From VFMC01 sp040398525 (GTDB taxonomy: Bacteria; Actinomycetota; Acidimicrobiia; Acidimicrobiales; Ilumatobacteraceae), in the NCBI GenBank assembly GCA_040398525.1, contig JBBATY010000005.1:96089-160088 (forward strand): 64,000 nt of DNA. Direction: 5' to 3'. Both the position numbers and the translations under genes were made by a program. Of this stretch, positions 1-6,718 are shown piece by piece; the first letter of the stretch is position 1; every line of letters begins with the position of its first letter. A model generated the notes under the pieces. The model had not been told where the DNA came from, made no database searches, and was given only the letters and a program-made list of their open reading frames with translations.

Positions 1-176
1 GCCGCCATGATCGGTGAGATCCGGGCCACCATCCGCTCACCTCCGGATGGCATGACGATGAGTTGGTCGGCGATGGCGATCTGGAAGCTGGCCACGAGGA
101 CCATCGGTAGCGCGACTCGACCGATCGTGCGACTCCTCATGAACACGAGCGCAGGACCGATGCGTGAACCCTTCAT
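1..176 (-). CDS. Membrane protein of ABC export operon, partial (C-terminus beyond window)
   Basis: This reading frame starts with ATG at 176 and runs off the left edge, so only 58 codons are seen. The start overlaps the stop of the upstream permease gene as ATGA, the usual sign of translational coupling. The visible N-terminus has basic residues followed by a hydrophobic stretch (PMVLVASFQIAIA), as in a first membrane helix or signal anchor. By position it should be a second permease-like subunit for the ABC ATPase two genes upstream. The family cannot be named from so little sequence. Confidence 0.6.
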   Translation of the reverse strand, partial: MKGSRIGPALVFMRSRTIGRVALPMVLVASFQIAIADQLIVMPSGGERMVARISPIMA

Positions 177-1471
177 CCGTTTCCGTCGAGAGGTAGCCAA
201 TCCGCGGCATCGACACCGTCGGGTAGTCGAATCTGGTCGAGCTCGCACGACCACATCTGCGCCGTGGTTGTTGCGAACCAACTGTGCAGGTCGGCGGTCG
301 GGAGCGCTGAGATCGGGTCGAGCAGCTCGCGAGGCACCCCACTCGCCGGCACGGTGCCCTGTCGGGCGTGGATGAGGCCATAGATCGTGTCGTACACCGC
401 AAACTGAAGTGCAGTCGGCGGGTTGACCAGGTCACAACTCCACGGATGGCTGAAGGCTGCGACGATGGCCTCGTTGATCTGCTCGGAGTCGCGAAGATCA
501 GCCGGCTTCAGCTCCAGGATTCCTTCGCCCGGCAAGTACGGGTTGCCGGGTATGTCGACGAGCAAACGTTCGGGGGTGACACCACCCATGTCCGCGATCG
601 TCGATGCCACGTCACCGGCACTGAGGGTGAGCGCCTCTATGCGCGAGCCATAGTGCCGGGGCACGCAGACAGTGACCTGCCGAGTTCCGCAGGTGGTGTT
701 GGCTGACTCGTCCGTCGACTCCAGGGTCTGGGGGATGACGAACAGCACGAGGTACGCGGCGACCGCAGCTGCACTACCGGTGGTGGCGTACGTGCGGTTC
801 AGGCGGTCGCGCCCGACTCTCGAGCCGGCGACCACCGTTGCGATGAGAAGCACTCCTACAAGACCCTGCGCTGCAAGGCCGACCCGGCCCGGCACCATCC
901 CGTAGTAGTCCCATCCCCCATCACCAAGCTCGGTCAGCTGTCGGATTCTCGTCACCGAGGTCGCAAGAACGTTCATGAGCACGAGCACTCCGGCAAGGGC
1001 CGGGCCGATGAGCGGGGTGGGAACACGCCAGCCGATGATCGCCCCGAGGGCGACGAAACCGACAGGCAGGACGAACTGGACGACGGCGAGCAGGATCAGC
1101 GGACGTCCAAGGGCGCCGCTCGCGAGTGCGACACCCCAGGCTGAGCACAACACGACTGCGTGCAACACCACCGCCCAGAACGCAGTGCCAGCGAATGCGT
1201 GGAGGACGGCACGTCCTGGTCGTTGAACAGCGGGAAGGAAGTTCCCGATCCGGCTTCGCATCTGCTGTGCGTCCCACGCAGCGACGCCTGTCCAGATGGG
1301 CAGCATCAGCAGGAGGTACATCCCGGCCGCACCGGTGGCTCGGGCCATCTCGTAGCGAAAGTCCACGTCCGGGGCGGTCAGCCACAGCGAGGGCACCAAT
1401 GCGACGCCGAAGAAGATCATCCACCTGCCGAGCGAATGGCGGGCTGCGTTCAAGATCATGGCCCGGCTCAC
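173..1471 (-). CDS. ABC-2-like integral membrane protein with large extracytoplasmic Cys-containing domain
   Basis: The product has 432 residues. About seven hydrophobic segments lie in roughly residues 15-250, the last being VAAYLVLFVIPQTL. A soluble C-terminal domain of about 180 residues follows, with Cys residues in TCGTRQVTVCVPRHY, WSCDLV and WSCELD, which fits an exported, disulfide-bonded domain. The gene begins with GTG, overlapping the ATPase stop as GTGA, and its own stop overlaps the next gene as ATGA. It most likely forms the membrane part of an ABC exporter or of an immunity-type transporter for the secreted protein encoded first in the operon. The transport role is inferred from context. 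Confidence 0.75.
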   Translation of the reverse strand: MSRAMILNAARHSLGRWMIFFGVALVPSLWLTAPDVDFRYEMARATGAAGMYLLLMLPIWTGVAAWDAQQMRSRIGNFLPAVQRPGRAVLHAFAGTAFWAVVLHAVVLCSAWGVALASGALGRPLILLAVVQFVLPVGFVALGAIIGWRVPTPLIGPALAGVLVLMNVLATSVTRIRQLTELGDGGWDYYGMVPGRVGLAAQGLVGVLLIATVVAGSRVGRDRLNRTYATTGSAAAVAAYLVLFVIPQTLESTDESANTTCGTRQVTVCVPRHYGSRIEALTLSAGDVASTIADMGGVTPERLLVDIPGNPYLPGEGILELKPADLRDSEQINEAIVAAFSHPWSCDLVNPPTALQFAVYDTIYGLIHARQGTVPASGVPRELLDPISALPTADLHSWFATTTAQMWSCELDQIRLPDGVDAADWLPLDGNG

Positions 1472-2244
1472 GAACTCGATGTGGTCATCTCGAGGAAGGC
1501 ATCCTCGAAGGCCGAGACCCCAGCGCGTCGGCCGGTGCCACGGGCGGCCAATTCCGCAGGCGTGCCCGTGAACACCGGTGTGCCACCGTGGAGCACGATC
1601 ACTTGGTGCGCCAGCCGGTCGATGTCATCGAGGATGTGTGTCGCAATGAGGAAGCTGCGACGTTCGGACTCTTGGATGATGAGGTCGCGTATCTCGATCC
1701 GCTGTGCGGGGTCGAGACCCGATGCCGGCTCGTCGAGCAGCACCAACTCAGGATCGTGCACGAAGGATTGCGCGAGGCCGATGCGACGCAACATCCCGCC
1801 CGATAACTCCCCGAGCGTGGCAGTCAGTCGACGTTCGAGCCCAACGCGGCGAAGCACGTCGACGGACGAGGCCCGGCTGGCCTCCCACGACAGTCCGTGC
1901 AGCCAACCCATGTAGGTCACGAAATCGACTGCTGTCACTCGGGGCGGGAAACCGAACGACTGGGGCAGGTATCCCACGCGTCCGGCAGTGCTTGCGGCCG
2001 TCCCACCGGTTGGGGCATCGCCCAAGACCCGCACCGATCCGGCGGTCGGCTTCAGTTCGCCGAGCAACAGGCTGAACAGAGTTGTCTTGCCAGCTCCGTT
2101 CAGACCCACCAGAACAGCTGGTCCCGGCCGCAGGCGAAGGCTGACATCGCGCAGGACCGGGACTCCCCTTCGGTACGCGAACGCGAGATCGCTCACCTCG
2201 ACCAGTGTTTCGCTGCTCGACTCGGCTGGAGACGCCGTCGTCAA
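1468..2244 (-). CDS. ABC transporter ATP-binding protein
   Basis: This 258-residue cytoplasmic ATPase has all the ABC hallmarks: Walker A GLNGAGKTT near residue 48, a Q-loop in GYLPQSFGF, the signature LSGGMLRRIGLAQ, Walker B LVLLDEPASGLDP, and an H-loop His in LIATHILDD. Single-domain ATPases of this type energise export or drug/peptide resistance transporters. The apparent start is TTG at 2244, overlapping the stop of the secreted-protein gene as TTGA; the homology-like region begins only about 15 residues later, so little is lost if the start is elsewhere. The substrate is unknown, but the secreted protein is the obvious candidate. Confidence 0.92.
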   Translation of the reverse strand: MTTASPAESSSETLVEVSDLAFAYRRGVPVLRDVSLRLRPGPAVLVGLNGAGKTTLFSLLLGELKPTAGSVRVLGDAPTGGTAASTAGRVGYLPQSFGFPPRVTAVDFVTYMGWLHGLSWEASRASSVDVLRRVGLERRLTATLGELSGGMLRRIGLAQSFVHDPELVLLDEPASGLDPAQRIEIRDLIIQESERRSFLIATHILDDIDRLAHQVIVLHGGTPVFTGTPAELAARGTGRRAGVSAFEDAFLEMTTSSS

Positions 2245-2840
2245 TAGTCAGCTCCTCGGTATACGAGGCCCGAACAAGGATCCTGGGTGAGGAAGACGTC
2301 GACACAGACCTTGATTCCAACCCGCCCACTGCTCCCTGTCGGGTCGATGCTCCAGATATGGTTCCAACTACTCCACGTGTTCGTCGACGTGGTGGTGACT
2401 GTTTTCGACTCGGCCTTCCTGTTCCAACCTTGTTGGCAGGCGATGCTGATGGCCCCGGTGCTCGGGTCGTGGCTCGAGACGTAACAATTGTTTCCGTTCG
2501 ACCACCACTGGTTCGACACGTAGGCACCCCTGCCCTTGAAGCTGGTTGCGTTGGCTCGGCGATGATGTGACGTATTGGTCAAAACCGAACCCTTGCTCGA
2601 ATGCTCACTGTAGCCGTTGAACGTGCCGTACGCCTGGGCTATGACGCTTGAGTCGGGCCCCTTGGCCACCAGCGGGTTCGACGCCGACATCCAAGGACCG
2701 CCACCGATTGCATGGGCGACAGACATCGTGCCGATGCCCATACCGATGAAGAGCATTGCCGTCAGCGCTTTCATCACCCATTGACCTGCCGTCCGCGTTC
2801 GTGCTCCTACCTCCATGAGCTTGCTTCTCTTTCGCTGCAT
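2241..2840 (-). CDS. Secreted Trp-rich protein, candidate bacteriocin-like product of ABC operon
   Basis: The gene starts with ATG at 2840 behind a strong ribosome site (GGAGGGAG, 8-15 bases upstream). The 199-residue product has a basic N-terminus, a hydrophobic core about residues 23-41 and an AHA signal-peptidase site at residue 44. The mature part starts IGGGPW and is rich in Ser, Thr, Asn and Trp, with four Cys (NNC, IAC, KVC, DPC) that could form two disulfides. It is the first gene of an operon with an ABC ATPase and two membrane proteins. The GGG-W start, small basic/aromatic make-up and gene order recall the lactococcin 972 family, but the protein is about twice as long and I cannot show homology. 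Toxin, sensor ligand and envelope-stress protein are all possible. Confidence 0.7.
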   Translation of the reverse strand: MQRKRSKLMEVGARTRTAGQWVMKALTAMLFIGMGIGTMSVAHAIGGGPWMSASNPLVAKGPDSSVIAQAYGTFNGYSEHSSKGSVLTNTSHHRRANATSFKGRGAYVSNQWWSNGNNCYVSSHDPSTGAISIACQQGWNRKAESKTVTTTSTNTWSSWNHIWSIDPTGSSGRVGIKVCVDVFLTQDPCSGLVYRGADY

Positions 2841-2895
2841 GGGTCACTCCCTCCAGAGATGAATCGTCCACAATTGAATGACCAGAGTGGTTGTT

Positions 2896-2911
2896 GTTCG
2901 CGTGAGCGAAC
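2896..2911. promoter_or_regulatory. Inverted repeat upstream of secreted-protein gene (possible operator)
   Basis: GTTCGC and GCGAAC form a perfect 6-base dyad around a 4-base centre, 56-71 bases upstream of the secreted-protein start. Such a short dyad near a promoter may bind a repressor. The half-sites are in the opposite order to a LexA box, so it is not an SOS site. The function is inferred from position only. Confidence 0.3.
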
Positions 2912-2918
2912 CCGCCAA

Positions 2919-2937
2919 CTCTCTCTCTCTCTCTCTC
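2919..2937. repeat. (CT)9 dinucleotide repeat in upstream region of secreted-protein gene
   Basis: Nine CT units lie 79-97 bases before the secreted-protein start. On the coding (minus) strand they read as a GA run placed six bases after a perfect TTGACA (2948-2943). The run therefore sits where the spacer and -10 region of that promoter would lie. Length changes in such a tract could alter promoter spacing. It is the only clear mononucleotide or dinucleotide repeat noticed in the window. Confidence 0.8.
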
Positions 2938-3252
2938 GAATTTGTCAAGCGGTGTAGCCCGCTGTCTTGGTGATGTTCCAGTGAGGCGAATGAACACAAT
3001 GGCGAGTCTTCCCTCACCGAGCAATGAGGGCCATCGAACGTTGACGGCCGCACACGAACACCAGTCCGATCTGGCCTCCTGCAGGGGTGTGGTAACGAGT
3101 GATGGTCGAGTCGGTTCACACCCACTCTTCCGCTGGGCGCGCCAGCCGAGCATCTCACGACGACCAGGATGACCCCGTGGAGGCCGACCAGTCCCGACAC
3201 CACCTGGCGGAACTCACCCCAAGCGCGGGTACGGAACGTCGACCACAACGAC

Positions 3253-3283
3253 GAGAGGGAGAGGCCAGCGGCCTCTCCCTCTC
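3253..3283 (-). terminator. Hairpin downstream of nrdJ
   Basis: A perfect 14-base inverted repeat (GAGAGGGAGAGGCC) with a 3-base loop lies about 85 bases beyond the nrdJ stop on the minus strand. It is followed on that strand by a mildly T-containing stretch. It is the most plausible transcription end between nrdJ and the secreted-protein operon. Confidence 0.65.
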
Positions 3284-3306
3284 CCGGTTCAGAACCCCTT
3301 CAGATG

Positions 3307-3370
3307 GGCGTCACTCCACTGAGGTCTCGGCGTCACTTCCGCTGAAACCTCGGAGTTACTTCATTTTCAG
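3307..3370. repeat. Degenerate 22-23 bp tandem repeat at nrdJ 3' end
   Basis: Three imperfect units start at 3307, 3329 and 3352. The first two share GGCGTCACT, a CTGA core and a CTC end. The third, more diverged unit (GGAGTTACTTC) runs into the last codons of nrdJ. The repeat lies between the nrdJ stop and the terminator hairpin. The rest of the 2841-3366 intergenic region holds no gene I can support. Confidence 0.55.
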
Positions 3371-6228
3371 CTGCAGCCGCTGGTGGTGCCGCAGCTCGGG
3401 CAGGCGTGGCACGATCCGGCGCGGATCATCTGCACCCCACACTGCATGCACATCGGCGCGTCGGCGTGCGGCCGAGCGAGCGGACGGGCCATCCCCTGCG
3501 GGTTGGTGACGTCGTTGTTCGGGGCTGCGGGGGCCACGCCGGCCTCCATCTGGGCCACGAGGTCGGCCGCCGACGGAATGGTCTTCGGGTCCGGAGCCAT
3601 CTCGGTGCCGGTGCGGTTCTCGACCACCGACTCCTCCACGCCGGGCAGCGTGGGCTGCAGGCGCTCGTCGACCGAGAAGATGCCGAGCTCGCTGCGCTCG
3701 TCGTAGGTCATGTACTCGAGCGCCAGACGGCGGAACAGGTAGTCCATGATCGACGAGGCGAAGCGGATGTCCGGATCGTCGGTCATGCCGGCGGGCTCGA
3801 AGCGGCTGTTGACGAACGCCTCGACGAACGCACGCATCGGCACGCCGTACTGCAGGCCGTACGAGATCGACTTGGCGAAGGCATCCATGATGCCGCTCAT
3901 CGTCGAACCCTGCTTCGAGACCGTCAGGAAGATCTCGCCAGGCCGTCCGTCGGCATACTCGCCGATGGTGGCGAAGCCCTTGCAGTCGGCCACCCGGAAC
4001 TCGAACGTGCGCGACGTGCGGGTGCGGGGCAGCTTCTCGCGCACCGGCTGGTGGATGATCTTCTCGACGATCCGCTCCACGACCTGCGAGGCAGTGGCGG
4101 CGGCCGGCGTCGACTCCTCGGCACCGTCCTTCTTGGCCGTGCTGAGCGGCTGGGCCACCTTGCAGTTGTCGCGGTAGATCGCAACGGCCTTCAGACCGAG
4201 CTGCCAGCTGAGCAGGTGGAGGCCCTCGATGTCTTCGATCGTGGCCTCTTCGGGCATGTTCACCGTCTTGGAGATGGCGCCCGAGATGAACGGTTGCACT
4301 GCGCCCATCATGCGGACGTGGCCCTCGTAGTGGATGACGTTGTCGCCCATCGAGCAGGCGAACACCGGCACGTGCTCGGCGGTGAGGTGCGGGGCGCCGA
4401 GGATGCTCTTCTCGCTGTCGATGTAGGCGATGATCTCGTCGACCTGCTGGGTGGTGTAGCCGAGACGACGCAGCGCACGCGGGATCGTCTGGTTGACGAT
4501 CATCATCGTGCCGCCGCCGACGAGCTTCTTCATCTTCACCAGGCCGAGGTCGGGCTCGATGCCCGTGGTGTCGCAGTCCATCATCAAGCCGATGGTGCCG
4601 GTCGGGGCGAGCACGCTGGCCTGGCTGTTGCGCACGCCGTACTCCTCACCGTCGCGCACCGCAGCCTCCCAAGCCTGCTGGCCAGCGGCCACGAGATCGG
4701 CCGGGACCACCTCGACGCCGGAGATGCCGTACGACGCGTCGCGGTGCATCCGCAGCACGTTGAGCATGTAGGTCTCGTTCTCGGCGAAGCCGCTGAACGG
4801 GCCCATGCGGCTGGCCGTGCGAGCACTGGTGGCGTAGCTGTGGCCGGTGAGCAGCGACGTGAGCGCGGCTGCCCAGGCACGACCCTCGGTTGAGTCGTAG
4901 GGGAAGCCGAGGGCCATCAGCAGTGCGCCGAGGTTGGCGTAGCCGATGCCGAGCTGACGGAACTTGCGGCTGGTCTCGCCGATGGCCGGAGTCGGGTAGT
5001 CGGCACGGCCGACCAGGATCTCCTGCGCCGTGAACATCACCTCGATCGTGTGCATGTAGGCCTCGACGTCGAACGCGTCGTCACCGGTGGAGTCGAGGTC
5101 GAGGAAGGTGAGCAGGTTGAGCGAGGCCAGGTTGCACGCCGAGTTGTCGAGGTGCATGTACTCGCTGCAGGGGTTCGAGCCGTTGATCCGACCGGTCGCG
5201 TGGGCGGTGTGCCACGTGTTGATCGTCGTGTCGAACTGCAGGCCCGGGTCGGCGCACTCCCACGAGGCAGTGGCGATCTGGCGCCACAGGTCGCGGGCCC
5301 GCACCGTGCGCACCGGCGAGCCGTCGGTGACGGCGCGCAGCGTCCAATCGGTGTCGTCGACGACGGCTTGCATGAAGTCGTCGGTGATGCGCACCGAGTT
5401 GTTCGCGTTCTGGTACTGGATGCTGAACGAGTCGGACCCGTCGAGGTCCATGTCGAAGCCGGCGTCGCGCAACACGCGGGCCTTGCGCTCCTCCTTGGCC
5501 TTGCACCAGACGAACTCCTCGACGTCGGGGTGGTCGACGTTCAAGATGACCATCTTGGCCGCACGGCGGGTCTTGCCGCCGCTCTTGATCGTGCCGGCCG
5601 ACGCGTCGGCGCCACGCATGAAGCTGACCGGGCCGCTGGCCGTGCCGCCGCCGTTGAGCAGCTCGTAGCTCGAGCGGATCTTCGACAGGTTGACACCGGC
5701 GCCGGAGCCACCCTTGAAGATGACACCCTCCTCGCGGTACCAGTTGAGGATCGAGTCCATCTTGTCGTCGACCGACAAGATGAAGCACGCGCTCGCCTGC
5801 TGGGGCACGTCCTTGACACCGATGTTGAACCACACCGGGCTGTTGAAGGCCGCGCGCTGGGTGACGAGGATGAACTTCAGCTCGTCGCGGAAGGCGTCGG
5901 CCTCGGCGGCGTCGGCGAAGTAGCCGCCCTCGCTGCCCCAGGTGGTGATGGTGTCGGCGACGCGGTCGATGACCTGACGCAGCGACCACTCCCGCTCGGG
6001 GGTGCCGAGGGTGCCGCGGAAGTACTTTTGGGCGACGATGTTGGTGGAGTTGACCGACCACGACACGGGGAACTCGACGCCGAGCTGCTCGAAGGCAACC
6101 GACCCGTCCTTCCAGTTGCTGATGCGGGCATCACGCCGCTCCCAGACCACCTGGTCGTACGGATGCACGCCCGGCGTCGTGAAGTGACGCTTGATTCCGA
6201 TCGCTAGACGCTCAGGCGCCAAAGACAT
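3367..6228 (-). CDS. nrdJ: Vitamin B12-dependent (class II) ribonucleotide reductase
   Basis: The 953-residue product reduces ribonucleotides to deoxyribonucleotides using adenosylcobalamin, so it works with or without oxygen. The sequence shows the class II pattern: PVWFNIG, SACFILSV, GSGAGVNLSKIR, NPCSEYMHLDNSACNLASLNL and the loop LAPTGTIGLMMDCDTTG. A C-terminal CMQCG...CPSCG zinc-ribbon-like tail is present. I chose the ATG at 6228 because GGGAGAA lies 8-14 bases upstream and MSLAPERLAIGIKRHF is a typical start; the frame stays open 87 bases further upstream but that part looks non-coding. It has its own promoter with candidate NrdR boxes; nrdR itself lies at 9742-10206. No class I nrdAB is in the window. 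Confidence 0.97.
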   Translation of the reverse strand: MSLAPERLAIGIKRHFTTPGVHPYDQVVWERRDARISNWKDGSVAFEQLGVEFPVSWSVNSTNIVAQKYFRGTLGTPEREWSLRQVIDRVADTITTWGSEGGYFADAAEADAFRDELKFILVTQRAAFNSPVWFNIGVKDVPQQASACFILSVDDKMDSILNWYREEGVIFKGGSGAGVNLSKIRSSYELLNGGGTASGPVSFMRGADASAGTIKSGGKTRRAAKMVILNVDHPDVEEFVWCKAKEERKARVLRDAGFDMDLDGSDSFSIQYQNANNSVRITDDFMQAVVDDTDWTLRAVTDGSPVRTVRARDLWRQIATASWECADPGLQFDTTINTWHTAHATGRINGSNPCSEYMHLDNSACNLASLNLLTFLDLDSTGDDAFDVEAYMHTIEVMFTAQEILVGRADYPTPAIGETSRKFRQLGIGYANLGALLMALGFPYDSTEGRAWAAALTSLLTGHSYATSARTASRMGPFSGFAENETYMLNVLRMHRDASYGISGVEVVPADLVAAGQQAWEAAVRDGEEYGVRNSQASVLAPTGTIGLMMDCDTTGIEPDLGLVKMKKLVGGGTMMIVNQTIPRALRRLGYTTQQVDEIIAYIDSEKSILGAPHLTAEHVPVFACSMGDNVIHYEGHVRMMGAVQPFISGAISKTVNMPEEATIEDIEGLHLLSWQLGLKAVAIYRDNCKVAQPLSTAKKDGAEESTPAAATASQVVERIVEKIIHQPVREKLPRTRTSRTFEFRVADCKGFATIGEYADGRPGEIFLTVSKQGSTMSGIMDAFAKSISYGLQYGVPMRAFVEAFVNSRFEPAGMTDDPDIRFASSIMDYLFRRLALEYMTYDERSELGIFSVDERLQPTLPGVEESVVENRTGTEMAPDPKTIPSAADLVAQMEAGVAPAAPNNDVTNPQGMARPLARPHADAPMCMQCGVQMIRAGSCHACPSCGTTSGCS

Positions 6229-6266
6229 GACAGGTTCTCCCGATTCTCGAATTTGATGACGACGAC

Positions 6267-6281
6267 ACCACAACATGTGGT
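6267..6281. promoter_or_regulatory. Candidate NrdR box 1 (nrdJ leader)
   Basis: ACCACAACATGTGGT is a nearly perfect 15-base dyad resembling the CACAA-N-TTGTGG type of NrdR operator. It lies about 40 bases upstream of the nrdJ start, inside the predicted leader. It is exactly 42 bases from a second similar element (6309-6323), about four helical turns. NrdR normally binds two boxes on one face of the DNA. Confidence 0.5.
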
Positions 6282-6308
6282 AGCTGCGCGGCCCCCTCGA
6301 CGGCAGCG

Positions 6309-6323
6309 ACCACAAGAGGTTGG
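6309..6323. promoter_or_regulatory. Candidate NrdR box 2 (overlapping nrdJ transcription start)
   Basis: ACCACAAGAGGTTGG shares ACCACAA with box 1 but its right half is weaker. It lies immediately downstream of the predicted -10 element and would cover the transcription start, as expected for a repressor site. The assignment depends on pairing with box 1. Confidence 0.4.
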
Positions 6324-6326
6324 AGG

Positions 6327-6356
6327 ATTACAGCATTGTAACTACGGCGGTGTCAA
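6327..6356 (-). promoter_or_regulatory. nrdJ promoter
   Basis: On the minus strand a perfect TTGACA (6356-6351) is followed after 18 bases by TGTAAT (6332-6327), one mismatch from the -10 consensus. This predicts transcription from about 6320 and a leader of about 90 bases. That is too short for a cobalamin riboswitch, which some actinobacterial RNR genes carry. Confidence 0.7.
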
Positions 6357-6582
6357 ACACTGTCGGATCATTCCTGCGATGGCAATCGTCACTGGCTGCG
6401 GACGGCGACGATGCGCGGTCACAGGTCATGAGAGCGCCGTCCCACAACACCTGGGACCGTTGCGTCCCCGGCCGTTGCCCATCCGCGCCACGCATCGCCG
6501 CCACCTCCACGAGACCCACCCTAGGGGTGGTGCCCTGTGGGCAGGAAGAGGGAGAACCCTGTGAATTTCCCGGTGGACGAGC

Positions 6583-6602
6583 GGTGGACAACGATGTCCA
6601 CA
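6583..6602. promoter_or_regulatory. Back-to-back DnaA-box-like sequences
   Basis: GGTGGACAA (6583-6591) and ATGTCCACA (6594-6602) are inverted copies, each one mismatch from the actinobacterial DnaA box TTGTCCACA. They form a GTGGACA/TGTCCAC dyad with a 4-base centre, about 230 bases upstream of the nrdJ promoter. DnaA regulates RNR genes in some bacteria. The 6357-6718 intergenic stretch otherwise holds only this dyad, a weaker CCACCC/GGGTGG dyad near 6518 and the tandem repeat at 6670. Confidence 0.3.
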
Positions 6603-6669
6603 CGGTGTCGACCCGATGCCAGCGGGCCATCGGCGGGAGTCGGTGCAGCGCCCCGCACGCACCCGCGAC

Positions 6670-6702
6670 GGGCCGACCGAGGGCCGACCGAGGGCCGACC
6701 GA
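6670..6702. repeat. Three perfect 11 bp tandem copies of GGGCCGACCGA
   Basis: Three identical units lie 16-50 bases beyond the stop of the molybdopterin oxidoreductase gene. Fragments resembling the unit continue on both sides. The unit length matches roughly one helical turn. It may be a slippage product; no function can be read from it. Confidence 0.85.
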
Positions 6703-6718
6703 GGCCCGTGGAGCATGG

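Noticed and set aside
7..375. Plus-strand open frame at the left edge
   Set aside because: It lies opposite the two membrane-protein genes whose overlap (ATGA at 173-176) is well supported, and its product is Arg-rich without motifs.
2896..2911. LexA box upstream of the secreted-protein gene
   Set aside because: The half-sites are in the reverse order (GTTCGC-N4-GCGAAC), unlike CGAAC-N4-GTTCG.
6670..6702. CRISPR-like repeat
   Set aside because: The copies are directly adjacent with no spacers and only 11 bases long.
6229..6718. Possible cobalamin riboswitch upstream of nrdJ
   Set aside because: The predicted leader is only about 90 bases and I see no B12-box-like sequence; a covariance search would settle it.
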